Shown: positions 23,691 to 36,400, numbered from the stretch's first letter. The stretch is 64,000 nt of DNA from Lytechinus variegatus (GCF_018143015.1 NC_054753.1:27731462-27795461), one strand, 5' to 3'. Notes: a model not told the origin generated them from the sequence alone. Translations and numbers: made by a program.

Positions 23691-25330
23691 GTGGTAAATA
23701 GTGTAGAAACAACAGTTTTGTATTAAGTGCACAGAGATGACAGAATAACCCAGTATGTAAAGACACAAAAATGATGAGCCCTGAAGACAAAATCCATTAT
23801 TTAATTTGGTTGAGACAAGAAGACATTTAGTTTCTTGTCTTTCTGTCTTTTTGTTCTTTTTTATGAGACCCAAAGTCTTGTCTTATAGATTTACTTTTGT
23901 TGTGTTCACATCCTGAAACTATTTCGTCTTGTTGGACTTAGGAATCTCCTCTATACTGTTCCGTTAAAAGGGTTTAATCATCCCTGTTGCAAAGTAGAAT
24001 AACCCACCTTTTGCTGGTAGTGAGTTGAAGAAAATGGTTCAAACCATTACAAAATAGGTGTGAAAGTGCCCTTACATTGTGTCCCTCAAAAATGGGAAAT
24101 GAAATGTCATTGCAGTAGCCTGGGGAGCCTTTCATAGTAAATTGTCAGTGATTTTTTCATCAACAAACTTGTTCTCAGCCAATCAGATCAAAGTATTTCA
24201 GTAGCTTATAACAATTTCAGAGAAAATCGCTGTCATGTGACTTCATGAAATGCTTCCCTGAAGTAGAAATAATGTAAAGTAATCTTATGCAGGGTGATTT
24301 TCAGTGCGTATGCCCTTAGTGAATTTTGTAATATGTACTTAGTTTTATAATATTATGCAAATCTATCTTCTTATTGTATGAATATGAGAACAAATTCGCT
24401 TTTTTCATACAATCAGGATTTTTAAAAAATTCTTATGCAATCTTTCAATTGTGATTCTGCTATATTTTGTGAAGATTTATTCTGTATATAGAGAACAAAG
24501 TCAATCAGATTCTTTTGTTGTTTTAATTGAAGATAATCATTATTCTGTTTGCTGTGTTTTAGAAAATATATTCTCTGTACAGTATAATATTGTAGGAATA
24601 CGTGTGTGGTGCCTTGATAGATAAATATATAGGTTTGCCAAACTGTTGGAATCAACGTTGAATACTGGACTAACCGATAGAGAAAAAAGGGACTCCTTGA
24701 ATATGATATTTAAAAGTGCTTTGTTGTGTCATGGTGTATGGAAAGAAATCTTTGCTGCACATTCTTTTTCTCTTATTGATGTGATGTAACGAATGAAATA
24801 AACGATAACAAAACATTCAATTTATTATGTGCTATGATTTGATTATTTAATACTTCGGTAGTATGAACACACTTTCATCAATCTTGCTTGTGAATAAAGT
24901 AAATCCTCGATATAATCGCAATTAGAGAATTTCACAATACATGCGCCACCAACGTTCATCATCAGGGGCCCGTAACACAATGCTTAGCAATCATCGAACT
25001 TTTTTTTACAATTGAATGCATTGACTAAAATGTATAATTAGTCATAAAATAATCAGGTGTTTGATTTATCGCTAACCTTTGTGATACAGAACCTAGGAGA
25101 TGCTTGCTTTTCCACTTGAAGGTCTACTACTTTATTCGCAAGTGAAATTGAGCACATAAAAAAACTAAAAAGTAAATCCCAATCGCATGGAAAATGTCCT
25201 AGGGAGTGGAGGTCCGGGGGGGGGGGGGTAGATATCCGAGGATGTTACTTGTCCTAGGGGGTGGATGTCCGGGGGTAGATGTCTGTGAATATTGTCAGCA
25301 TCTAATTATCTCGGGATTAATACACAATCA
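23691..25330. other. Unit B spacer with second part copy of the upstream block
   Basis: Counterpart of 3215-5127. AGCCAATCAG is at 24177-24186. A G-run lies near 25215-25228. No gene is seen. Confidence 0.55.
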
Positions 25331-25331
25331 T

Positions 25332-26096
25332 AGGCGGGAATCTCTCCCCAAAGGTAGGGGAGCCAGGGGCTGGAAAATTTTACAAGCAAAGAAAACAAAA
25401 GGGTTATCACCCAAAATGTCAGGTCATTTAGACAAAAAGAAAATTGACAAGCAAAAAAAATACATGATTTATTTCGAATTTGAAGGATGTATTTCTTTCT
25501 ATCATAAAAGACCCAAAATAGTAGGGAGACATCTGATATTGTGCCCCCCTACTATTTTGGTAGGGGGACCTGTCCCCCCTGGGATTTCCGCCCATGGTCA
25601 CAGTGATAGGGTGCAAGGATTGAACAGTTCTCAAATAATAGGAGAAATGTTGCGCGTTAAAACCAGGTTATACAAAATATAATGGGCGGTATTCTGATAA
25701 GCCAAGGTTTCGTTAAGCATGGGTTAACTTAGACCACATTGTCAAGGAATGCCAGTTGTCAATTCATCCACCAATTAAAAATCATTCTTTACTTGCTGCA
25801 CATAGTTTTGAAAAAAATGATTGAGTCGCAAATTTGGAACAATAGCAAAAATATGAGTTTTTATGAATTAATTCATGGGCGGAAATCCCAAGGGGGGGGG
25901 ACACGTCCCCCGACCCAAAATAGTAAGGGGAACACAATATCAAATGCCCCCTACTATTTTTGGTCTTTTATGATGGAAATAAATGCATCATTCAAAATGG
26001 AAATTATACATGTATTTTGGATGAGATGACCTTACTTTTTGGGTGATATACTTTTTCTTTCTTTCTTTTTTTTCTTTTCAAATTTTTGGCCCTTGA
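25332..26096. mobile_element. Inverted pair of hAT-like MITEs, unit B
   Basis: The counterpart of 5128-5958, with ends GGCGGGAATC / GATTTCCGCCC and a second inverted copy from CATGGGCGG near 25874. The distal end of the second copy is shortened here. The LINE-tail insertion of unit A is absent. Confidence 0.6.
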
Positions 26097-26689
26097 ATTG
26101 ATACATTGCAATTATTGTCACGAATATGGAATTAAACGTCCAGCTTTCCTTTATAGTGTGGTTTAAATTTTCAGCTTTGAGTAGGGTTAAACCTAGGTTT
26201 GATTATCACGGAATACAATATACTGTACCTCGGATGAGGGGCGGTGAGTTATGGGGATATGTCGTATTTTACCCCACCCCCTTTTATTGGGAGGGGGCTT
26301 GTTTATTCCCCCGGCCTGGATTGATTCAATGTGTACAAGAGCACTCATCAATAGGGAGTTTTAGCAACCACAACGTAGACGCCTTCTGGAACGTAGGGAA
26401 TCTATTATCAACGCCCTTCATAACAAAGCAGTCTTTGACGAAAATTGGTCAGTCCAAACAGCAGTGTCGCCCTGCACTCTTGACCAACGACGTAATTGCA
26501 ATTTTGCGCACGGTCCGAATCTTGGGACTATCTGCTGTCCAACAACTTTCGACAAAAACCTCCCTGCTGTCCATTGTGAGTTGGCTTACATTTTCAATAG
26601 ATTTACTATGTTTCAGATTCCGTTGCAAATGCGAAAACTCCCTGAAACTCCCTATCATCATAATCATTCAGAACATTAGAAGTCCAATG

Positions 26690-26933
26690 TCAAAGAGAAA
26701 TGTGGTTGGGAATTCCCACTCACTAAAAATAGTCCGATCCCTCGAGTTTGTAAACAACTTTTACACGATTCAGTGCATCGTCATCGTTTGAATAATAATA
26801 GACAAAGAATAGCTGCAATGTTCAGTGAGACTACACTATATTGCAGTATGGGAGTATTGCTTTGATCAATTTCATATCTCTATATATCACATTAACGGAC
26901 ATATAAGGTAGATCGAGGTATGTACATGTAAGT
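26690..26933 (+). promoter_or_regulatory. Putative promoter and non-coding exon 1 of TRIM copy 2
   Basis: GGGAATTCCC at 26708-26717 and a GTAAGT donor at 26928. The sequence is close to the block at 7440-7719. The expected acceptor before copy 2 is altered (ttacaa near 28053), so this leader may be joined differently or retained. Confidence 0.48.
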
Positions 26934-28076
26934 AGAACCATTCGTGTATTTTTCAAAGATATATTTCTCTACCTGTTTTCCCCCTTTCCGCAAAATAACA
27001 TAAGGCCTGTGTTCATGATGTCTATTTCAGGATACCTTTTAATATCAGTTTTAAAGTTATACTCTGATTGAAATGTGGAGATTTTGTGTATTCAGTCTCA
27101 TTATGTAGGAATTTACAATGTTTACTTTGCTAAATTCTATTTAAGATAATCTAAGAACGGAGGATATGACAATCATTATACAAGTCTGTTATGAGGAAAC
27201 ATGATTGAACTTAGATCAACGTCGTTTGGGGGAATCAGAATGTAAACCCGGAAGTGATACAGAAAATATTTGCGTCAAAAATACATAGGGCAACATTATG
27301 AGAACATGATTCTTTATGATTGGTGACAAGATAAGTTTGGACACCCCCCCCTGAAGCCCAAGCAATATAAGCTCCATAAACATCCTGTATCAAAGTATAT
27401 ACTAGTGAGCCAGCGATTAAATTAATATCATACTTACCATATTCAATTGTTTTTATTTTCCACTTTCAATTTTTCATATTCACAATTATCATACAGTTTA
27501 CATAGTAACTATAAGCACATTTGAGGTAAATACAAAATATAACATAATATTACAATAGACAATTATCAAAATGAAATATGAATTGAAAGGAAGGGAGGGC
27601 CAAGTGAAAATTGGCCCTCAAAGAATTGAATTGAAAAAGCAGAGCTTGTATATTGTAGGTCCCCCTGAAATTGTAATTACGTGTATGTTAGCATCTGAAT
27701 TGTTGTTTTATGTAATATATATATTTACAGTCATGGAATATGTATTTTGTAATACAAATCATTGGCGTGAAGTGAAAAATATATTTAAAAAAAGTCGTAG
27801 TGTATTGAATTAATCAAATGTTTTACAATTAGCACAGTTCTTTATAATTGATTAATCATTCAGATAAAACGATTTAGCTCTTTTTGAAAATGTGTATTGA
27901 ATAATCGCAGACTGTAGGGCTCTAGCAAATGTGGGTATATATATAATTTGAATTAGTTTACCAAATGAATTATTTATAATATTTGATGCAAGCTAAAGTA
28001 CAAATTAACGTACTCAATTATTTTTATATATTTTTCTTTATTGTCTTATATCTTACAATATTAAAGAGTTTCCATC
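26934..28076 (+). other. Putative leader intron and proximal upstream region of TRIM copy 2
   Basis: AT-rich and homologous to 7720-8928 for the first 580 bp, then unique. A short C-run lies near 27343. No independent coding region is supported. Confidence 0.45.
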
Positions 28077-29891
28077 ATGGCTGACGCATTAAAAAATGTC
28101 ATCTCCCAGAGTACGGAGTGTCCTGTATGTCTTTCTACCTTCACTGATCCCAAGATCCTGTCTTGTTCTCACACATTCTGCAAGACCTGTCTGGACAACC
28201 TCCGTGGTAATTACCAGATTCGATGCCCTGTCTGCAGAGCTCTTACCGAGGTCCCAAACCAAGATGTCAGCAAACTACCGGCAAACCTTGCTTTGAAAAA
28301 TCTAATAGAGGACATGAAGTGTCATCCTCAGATTTGCACGAGTTGTAAATCCGATGACAAGTCCAGTGCTGCTGTTTACTGCCAAGACTGTGGCAAGTAT
28401 CTCTGCACCACTTGCCTCAACACCCACTCTCAATGGGGAGACTTCATCGATCATGAAGTCATAGCCATGAGTGAGATATCATCAGGGAAGGTGACAGTAC
28501 GTAGATACCGGAAATGCAGGAAACACCCGAAAGAAGACGAGGAGTGCTTCTGTTCCAACTGCAGGAGATTCACATGCTTTAGATGTGTTGTCATGGCACA
28601 TACGGGGGAAGGACACCAGGTCATGGAGGCAGCTGCCTATGAGAACATACACCGGGAGAGCATCGAAGACATAAAATCAAAGGTGGATGAGAAGCAAGTA
28701 TGCTTCCAGAAGTACTTAGATTTCATCGATGAACAGATGAAGCTTGTTGGTAGTACTAAGAAAGGGTGTATAGCTGATATCAACAATGCTTACGATGATG
28801 CAGTCCGGCAGATGACAGAGAGAAGAGACATCCTGATTGGAGAAGTTACGGAAAAGACTGAAGGAGTAGAGAAAGAACTGGAAGAGATGAAGACATCGGC
28901 TCAGAAGTACATCAATCAGCTGACGACCGTTGCTGACATGGTGACCAACAGAACAAAGATACCGTTCGATATGGATACTTTGGCTGCACACGACACTCTG
29001 TGTGAGGAGATACGAGAGGCCTTTGATCAAGAGGATCCTGACTACGAGAAGCCAAGGAAATCAAGCAAGAAAGGGAAAAGTGTCGGTTTTGAGAGACACG
29101 TTCGAAAGGACGAGCTAGAGCTCGGTAAGATTGTTAACATGGTTGCAAAGGATGTCGCTTTGCCGACTAAGGACAGCATGAATGCCATGGTTAGTACTCC
29201 AGATGGTAGGATGGCGGTAGGGGGCAGGACAGGTGGCATCAACATCTTCTCTTCTGACGGCGAGTTCCAACAGACAGTTCTCAAGGATGTCAAGATATAT
29301 GACGTAGCGTTCCTCTCTGACGGTCGATGTATTGTGATCGATTATGCAAACGATATCACACTCTACACACCAGAATACGTAAAATTGAATGTAATGTTTG
29401 AGTCTTTAGGTAAAGATGAAGGCGGGATTCCTAATCTCACTGTTGGTGGTGATGATCTGATCTATGTGAGCTACAGAAAAGCCCAAAAGATCCTTGTATT
29501 TTCAGCAGAAGGTGGGCAAGCAGTCAGGGAGATACCATGCAATGGATATGAGCCACGACAAATCACTAGTTACGATGACTCTCTACTAATTGTAACAGGG
29601 AATACTTTACGATTGATAGACAATGAAGGTGTTGTACAACATACATTAACCAAACCTGGTAGTTACATTTATGCTGCTGTATCTCAAGGTAATCTCATCC
29701 TGGTAGCTACGGTGAAGCATGAAGAAGGGTTAGTGAGTATTGACGAGTATACAAATGAGCTTACACCCATACGAAACCTTGTTAATGAGTACAAGATTGA
29801 AAAGCCCGAGAGAAAATGGTATTATCTCCAGCAATACAGATCAGGCGAGATCGCTTTCTGCACCCCGGACAGACTCTATATATTCTACTGA
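28077..29891 (+). CDS. TRIM family protein, copy 2
   Basis: A 604-codon paralogue of the gene at 8929 with the same domain order and all RING and B-box ligands in place. Two length differences are visible. Three residues are missing in the loop between the sixth and seventh RING ligands (NLRGNY instead of NLLECQGNY). One residue is missing before the last histidine of B-box 2 (AHTGEGHQ instead of EHKDEAKHQ). The second change and the adjoining coiled-coil start (STKKGCIADINNAYDDAV) are shared with copy 3, which suggests gene conversion. The C-terminal propeller differs from its siblings in clustered patches. The usual acceptor (ttgcag in copy 1, tttgcag in copies 3 and 4) reads ttacaa here, so splicing of the leader may differ. 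The nearest AGs are at 28065-28068. Stop is TGA. Ubiquitin-ligase activity is inferred from the intact RING. Confidence 0.94.
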   Translation: MADALKNVISQSTECPVCLSTFTDPKILSCSHTFCKTCLDNLRGNYQIRCPVCRALTEVPNQDVSKLPANLALKNLIEDMKCHPQICTSCKSDDKSSAAVYCQDCGKYLCTTCLNTHSQWGDFIDHEVIAMSEISSGKVTVRRYRKCRKHPKEDEECFCSNCRRFTCFRCVVMAHTGEGHQVMEAAAYENIHRESIEDIKSKVDEKQVCFQKYLDFIDEQMKLVGSTKKGCIADINNAYDDAVRQMTERRDILIGEVTEKTEGVEKELEEMKTSAQKYINQLTTVADMVTNRTKIPFDMDTLAAHDTLCEEIREAFDQEDPDYEKPRKSSKKGKSVGFERHVRKDELELGKIVNMVAKDVALPTKDSMNAMVSTPDGRMAVGGRTGGINIFSSDGEFQQTVLKDVKIYDVAFLSDGRCIVIDYANDITLYTPEYVKLNVMFESLGKDEGGIPNLTVGGDDLIYVSYRKAQKILVFSAEGGQAVREIPCNGYEPRQITSYDDSLLIVTGNTLRLIDNEGVVQHTLTKPGSYIYAAVSQGNLILVATVKHEEGLVSIDEYTNELTPIRNLVNEYKIEKPERKWYYLQQYRSGEIAFCTPDRLYIFY

Positions 29892-30720
29892 TAATAATGG
29901 ATCAACTTTAATGCATTACAGTGTTACGGTATCACTACATATCGAGGAGGGGGGGGGGGGGGTCATATCCACTGAATTGTCCCCTAGCTTTTTAATGTTA
30001 TTCTTTGAACGGATTTATACAAATCATTTAATTATACCTTTGAAGTCAAGAACTTCGTTTTGTTTAGTTAAATATATATAATATAATTTATTTTATATTA
30101 ATCGAATTCCCGCATTACGAGTCAACTAGAATTGATGGGTTTGAATTCAGTATGCTCGAATTGGCTTAGTTTAGTTCCTAGGGGGGGTTTCACAAAGATT
30201 TGATTTAATTGATCAGATATCACCAATGCTGTACGAACATGAAATCAAGACACATTTTTTTCTTTTGTCATGTTTCTGCTGGTTTATTTGAAAATGCAAA
30301 GGCAACGTGGTACAACAGTTTAGGCAAGGGAGATCGAAAAAGTTTAGAATATTGTAATTGAAAAGACACAAGCAACCACAACCAAGGACACAATCATATT
30401 GACAACATGCAGTTAACTTGAAACAGTTTGTCTTCGTCGACCTGAGGTCGTAACCATTTTGTATTGCACTCCCTGGACTACTCCATAGAATAGACTCTTC
30501 TATTCAATGTAGGTCATTGTACATGTGATGTGTATACATTTAAAAAATTACCATAGACATAACACGAGGAATGGTTCAATTTATTGACTTAATGATAAAT
30601 GTTTAGAAAAACTTCTTGTTTACATTGAATGTCTACAATTATCTCAAATTACCTCCCTAAAATGATAAATCGGTTAAAAACGATCACACTTTGAAATAGT
30701 CAGCATTTTACAGTCTTTAC
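29892..30720 (+). other. 3' flank of TRIM copy 2, with local inversion
   Basis: A G-run lies near 29947-29962. Positions about 30104-30418 are inverted relative to the flanks of copies 1 and 3: the string CAGTATGCTCGAATTGGCTT is the reverse complement of the order seen at 11055. About 128 bp of unmatched sequence (30179-30306) sits within the inverted part. Confidence 0.65.
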
Positions 30721-30729
30721 TCTTTAACC

Positions 30730-30865
30730 CAAAAGTATCTTTGCGAGTGACTATAATGCGTTTAGTTCTAGCAAAAAGTTTATTGTAATGTATATTTCGA
30801 CACAACCTCGCGTCTTCTTCGGAGATACGGAACTTAATGCATTATCTTGCAAAGATGAACTCTGT
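30730..30865. repeat. Hairpin repeat with hammerhead-like core, unit B (first)
   Basis: Homologue of 12478-12645. On the minus strand it reads CCGAAGA, GACGC, loop, GTGTC, GAAA; the stem pairs with one G-U. Confidence 0.55.
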
Positions 30866-31040
30866 CTCTTCATCTTTATCCAACACACGGAATTTGATAT
30901 CGTGATACACATATGTATATATATATATATATATATAATATTGTAAAGAAATGGATGAAGAGAACAATGGTAGACGTAGCTTAAATCAAGGTTCCCCAGA
31001 GCTATCTACCCGTTTGAAAAATTGGTTATGCCGAAAAAAT

Positions 31041-31111
31041 GTCTCTGCCGGGAATCGAACCCGGGCTCCCAGCTTTGAACGCCGGTGCCTTAATCACAAG
31101 ACCACAGAGAC
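31041..31111 (-). tRNA. tRNA-like cloverleaf, anticodon UCA (tRNA pseudogene or SINE head)
   Basis: Read on the minus strand the 71 nt fold into a full cloverleaf. It has a 7-bp acceptor stem GTCTCTG/CAGAGAC, a 4-bp D stem GTCT/AGGC, a 5-bp anticodon stem CCGGC/GCTGG with loop GTTCAAA, and a perfect 5-bp T stem CCGGG/CCCGG with loop TTCGATT. A run of six T's follows one base after the 3' end (31034-31039), as at Pol III terminators. The T arm resembles tRNA-Glu. The loop places UCA as anticodon, which would read UGA. It is much shorter than a selenocysteine tRNA. It lies in an insertion (about 30945-31330) found only in unit B, so a SINE-type origin is likely. Confidence 0.5.
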
Positions 31112-31323
31112 GGGCTAGTGGCTAGGCCGACCGAGATCCGATTGACTGTCAGAAAGACAGATTTTCGACAATATACATGATATACCAATTACCTTTGTCG
31201 GGTGAAGGTGGGTTTTGAACAAAGACAAGCCGTCATGCCTCAGCTGGATCAAAGCTATTGCTTCGATACAGTACACGTATGTGAGAAAGTATACAAATGT
31301 GTGAAGCTATACATGTACAACAG

Positions 31324-31645
31324 CTTGCTAAAATCCAGTTAATGTTTTTGCCAACATTTTTTTTTTATCTAAAGCCTCAAATTTTCGACGATATATCCTT
31401 CGTCTTCTTAATCAGAGGAAGCATCCTGAGACAGACGTTGTTATAACTTGCTGAGAATGCGATCCTTTCACGTAAATAACAATAGTCATAGTAACGTATG
31501 TTTTGTGATGATCAAATTGTGATTATGATTGATCTGGTCATTGTCATTTACTCCTGAAGAAGACAAAGGGTATATCGTCGAAAATTTGAGGCTTTAGATA
31601 AAAAAAAAATGTTGGCAAAAAACATTAACTGGATTTTATGCATAT
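31324..31645. repeat. Palindromic repeat with hammerhead-like core, unit B (second)
   Basis: Homologue of 12750-13085. The plus-strand core CTGAAGA lies at 31554-31560, followed by GACAA, loop, TCGTC and GAAA; the stem has one mismatch. Confidence 0.55.
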
Positions 31646-31668
31646 ATCGTATGAAATTATGAACTCTA

Positions 31669-33414
31669 CAGTGCGTCCCAAAAAAAACTGTACACTTTTG
31701 AAATGGCTGCCAAATAAAAAAATGTTGCACTTTCGGGGAAAAGACTTATATATATGGAAAGCCAATAAAGTCAACTTTCAAATGACACCAAAAAGTTGAA
31801 AAACTATTCATGCTTGAGCGAGCACTGCCCACTGAAACAAAGGGTATGAAAATTAGGGTGGGCTGGAATTAGCCTTCCAATTTCTTTCAGGTTTGTTTGT
31901 TTGGTACTTGCAAAGTTGAGGGTTATTTGGTGAATTAAAGATCAGTTGTGATCAGTTTGTTGTTTTGTGAAAATTAAATTGAAATTTAATGTATGAGTGA
32001 ACACAAATTAAACTTTTTGGCAGCTCTTCAATTTTATCATTTGGATCTCTTTTGGGGCAGCATTTCAACTTTATCATGTGGATATAAGCAATGTGTTCAA
32101 TGGGAGTCGGGAGAATAGGGGATGAGATTGGACTTAAGTGGGAGAAGTGGGTCGATGGAATAAGGGTCAACAGAAAATTCAGCCCCCGCCCCCTCCCCTC
32201 CCTCTTTCCCGCCCTCCCATCCTGTTGAGAGACTGATGGCTATTGTAATGTACGCAAAGTCCAGAGCAGAGTGTTGATTTCATGATTAATTCTGAATTGG
32301 GGCATCAACTTTTTCCTATCATTTAATCAACAATTTATCAGTAAATCAACTCATTCAATATGCAATGTGATCAATCAAACATTCTTTTTTTTCAATAAAT
32401 CATTTCATTAATCATAATCATTAAATTTCTTGGGAATCATTCAATAAAAAAAACTGACAATCAGCCACCGGTCACTTGGCAGTTAGGTTTTGAATAGGCC
32501 ACAATCAAGGAAGTGAGACAGAGAGAGGGGGACGTTGGGTTGGGCTGGGAAATGGAGGTCAGGGGAGGGTACATATGACTTTTAAATTGTAAAAAGACAA
32601 AAAGAAGAAGAATGCCCTTTAACCAAGTGTTAGAATATCTTGCCCTCTTGCTTGTAACAGGTACCATCACATTACTCTGACTCTCACGAACACACTTCTG
32701 AGGTCCACAAGATGAATATGCTACACTAAAAAGTTACAAAACCTCTTCACTCATGCATTAAATTTCAATTTAGTAACTCGTGAAATTTGCCTAGGAATCC
32801 AAAACTTATCTCAATCATTAATTTAGCTTAGCAAGTTCCAAAGGACTAACCACTCAAAAAAAAACTGTAAGGCTTATTTCTGCCCAGCCTAGCCGAGCTT
32901 AGTCTCTCAGGAGAAGAGAAGGGGGGGTTGAGATGGAGAGAGGGGTTGCTAAATGTTCTGTTGACCTTTATCCCATAACTTCACCTACCTAAGTCATACC
33001 CCTCTTCTCCCGACTGCCATGAACACATTGTTGAGATCCACATGATAAAGACAAAATGCTGCACTAAAAATTGCACTTCATGATCACTCATGCATTAAAT
33101 TTCAATTTGATAATGCATTAAATTTTCACAAACAACAAACTGATCACAAATGATCTTTAATTCACCAAATCTGCAAGTACCAAGCAAACAAACCTGAAAG
33201 AAATGGGAAGGCTAATTCCGGCCCACCCTAATTTTTATACCCTTTGTTTCAGTGGGCAGTGCTCGCTCATGCATGAATAGTTTTTCAACTTTTTGGTGTC
33301 ATTTAAAAGTTGACTTTACTGGCTTTCCATATCTATAAGTCTTTTCCCCCAAAGTGCTACATTTTTTATTTGGCAGCCATTTCAAAAGTGTATAGTTTTT
33401 TTTGGGACGCACTG
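31669..33414. mobile_element. TA-flanked foldback element, 1.75 kb
   Basis: Starts CAGTGCGTCCCAAAAAAAAC and ends in the inverse, with TA at 31667-31668 and 33415-33416. Arms exceed 300 bp. The interior has further partial repeats (about 32690-32830 resembles 33030-33160). The empty site is seen in units A (13107) and C (45662). It shares its terminal CAGTGCGTCCC with the element at 6084-6891 but has a different interior. No transposase is seen. Confidence 0.88.
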
Positions 33415-33416
33415 TA

Positions 33417-36400
33417 TATCCAACAGGTAGGCCTAGTGCTATGATTGTTATTTTGAAATCTTCCCTGTGAATAGTAAATAGCGGATGCGTATATAATTCT
33501 TGATTATGCACGTGACACATGCACCTTTCCCTTTTCTTCTCTATGCGTTCTAAGTTGCAGGGATTTTAAAGAAATCAAGATGGACTTTAGTTGGGACCAA
33601 TCGAATTCTGGATTTAGTATGAATACATTTAATTTGGCTTTCAATCTAGAATGATTATAATTTGAATCCGTTGTGATTTAAAAATAAATTTGTAGGATTG
33701 GTCTCGAACTACAGTTCGTCTGGATTTATTTCAAATCCCTGCAATGTAGAGTGAAGGTTTCAGGATTTTCTTGTTACGTAAATGCGCAAGACTTGCTTGA
33801 TGGAGTTTGTAGCTGTGTAGTGTTTTTATTAAGTAAGGATCAAAATGAAAATAAGACGCCTCGGCTTTCATGAGCTGTCCTTCCAAGGCATTTTATACTT
33901 TAAATCTTATATCTGTATTAGTAATGCCTGACGAAATAAATCAGTCAATCGATGCGATACATGTAAAATAAACTGGTGTATATATCATTGTATATATAAG
34001 ATGAAATTACGAAGTATGTAACCATCGCACATTATAATTATAAATGTTATTTTAATGTTTTCTGTAAATTCTCTCCGTTGGGTATATGTCTTGATTTTAC
34101 ACATTTACACGTCTTTGTCTTTTTCTATGAATTTTACGATTTTCTTGTTTAGTGATCAAGATTGATTTAATTGAAGAAGTGTGTAGCTGTACTTGTATTT
34201 TTTAAAGTAATTGTTGCTCGTCATCAGTTAATCGAATTCTGGATTTAGTATGAATACATTTAATTTAGCTTTCAATCTAGAATGATTCTAATTTGAATCC
34301 GTTGTGATTTAACAATAAATTTGTAGGATTGGTCTCGAACTACAGTTCGTCTGGATTTATTTCAAATCCCTGCAATGTAGAGTGAAGGTTTCAGGATTTT
34401 CTTGTTACGTAAATGCGCAAGACTTGCTTGATGGAGTTTGTAGCTGTGTAGTGTTTTTATTAAGTATATTTAGCTTATCATCATACTTAAGTAAGGATCA
34501 AAATGAAAATAAGACGCCTCGGCTTTCATGAGCTGTCCTTTCAAGGCATTTTATACTTTAAATCTTATATCTGTATTAGTAATGCCTGACGAAATAAATC
34601 AGTCAATCAATGTGATACATGTAAAATAAACTGGTGTATATATCATTGTATATATAATATGAAATTACGAAGTATGTAACCATCGCACATTATAATTATA
34701 AATGTTATTTTAATGTTTTCTGTAAATTCTCTCCGTTGGGTATATGTCTTGATTTTACACATTTACACGTCTTTGTCTTTTTCTATGAATTTTACGATTT
34801 TCTTGTTAGTTTAGTGATCAAGATTGATTTAATTGAAGAAGTGTGTAGCTGTACTTGTATTTTTTAAAGTAATTGTTGCTCGTCATCAGTTACTTAGGTA
34901 AGGAAACCATTAGAATTATGCTATATCGAATTTCATGAGCTATCATGTTAAGGTTATGTTACACTTTAAATCTTAAACTTATATTTGTTGTATGTTTCCT
35001 GTGATTAAAATCAATCTCATGAAATATACTAGACGATATATATTAGCATACCACACTAATTTCAGTTTACCACAGATATATTAAATGTACCACCATATCA
35101 TAATGAAGTTATGAGCTATATAACTATATATAACCAACGCCCTGTAAATAGTATATTGTCCATTGCGCGTACATATACGATTTAATTTCAAACACGTCTT
35201 TGTCTCCTTTCTATAAGTTTTACAACTTCGTGATACTTTAGTGCTCAATATTTGTTTGATGTAGTTATAGATGTATTTATATGTTACATTCAGCTTGTTT
35301 GGGCTTGTTATCAGTTACTTAGGGTAGACTCCATTAAAATTAAGCCTTTTTAGCATTCATGGGTTATCCTTTTAAGGTATTTTGGTACTCTATATCTTAT
35401 ATTTTTATTTGATATGTTATGCGTGGCCAATAGAATTAGTCAGTCAATATGTAATTAAACATGCTATCGTATTTTCGTTTTATCTCATATCCTTGTACAT
35501 GAATATAATATGAAGTTATGAAAAATTAATATAGTAAACGTGTATGGTAATTTTGATGTTTTCATCTTTTGTTTTTATTTTCAGAATATCTTCTGTAAAT
35601 ATTATATTATCTTTTGAATTATGCTTTGATTTCACACATTTTACACTTTTTTTTCTAAAAGTTTTTCCGATTGTCTTGTTACTTAAGTGCTCAAAATTTG
35701 TGCACAAGACGTATTTTGCAGCAGTCCTGGGGCCCGTAACACAAAGCTTGGTAATCATCGTAGAATACGTTTTTACGATTGATTGCATTGACTACAATGT
35801 ACTATCGATCATGAAATCAAGCTAACCTCTGTGTTACGAGATTCCTTAGTGTTTTTATCAATATATTTTGCGTACCATCAGTTACATAAGTTTCATCCCA
35901 TTGGAATTTAAGCTATATATCGGCTTTCATGTGATATCATGTCCAGTTATTTTTATACTCTAAATTTTATACTTCTATTTCTTACGTTACGCCTAGCGAA
36001 TATAATCAACTAATCAATCAGATGAAATAAACTAGTGTATAAACAAACTACCGTTGAAACAGTATTTTTGTTGAAGTTGTGATTACGAAAGAAGTGTTGA
36101 CCATTATAATACTTTATCGAAATGAGATATTAAACATATTTCACATGAAGAATTCCCAATTTAGACACCACCTCACTGTCTGGTTAAAAAAAAAGAAAAA
36201 AAAACGAAAAAAAAACGTCATGATGCTGGTTACCTGTACAACATCTTTATAATGCAAAATTATTATCAATAATTATTACTTTAATAATAATTACTTTACT
36301 GTTTTAATTTTGACATCACAATGGGAAATGATTGCGACGTGTGCACTTTTCTGTTTGAATGATTACGAAGTGTGCACCCTTCTGTTGCAATGAGTGAATA

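Noticed and set aside
26126-26791. 221-codon open frame in the upstream block of unit B
   Set aside because: The homologous region in unit A is not open in that frame and no motif is recognised; it covers the putative exon 1 and the Rel site.
31041-31111. Selenocysteine tRNA, because of the UCA anticodon
   Set aside because: It is 71 nt with a 4-nt variable loop; selenocysteine tRNAs are about 90 nt with a long variable arm and longer acceptor stem.
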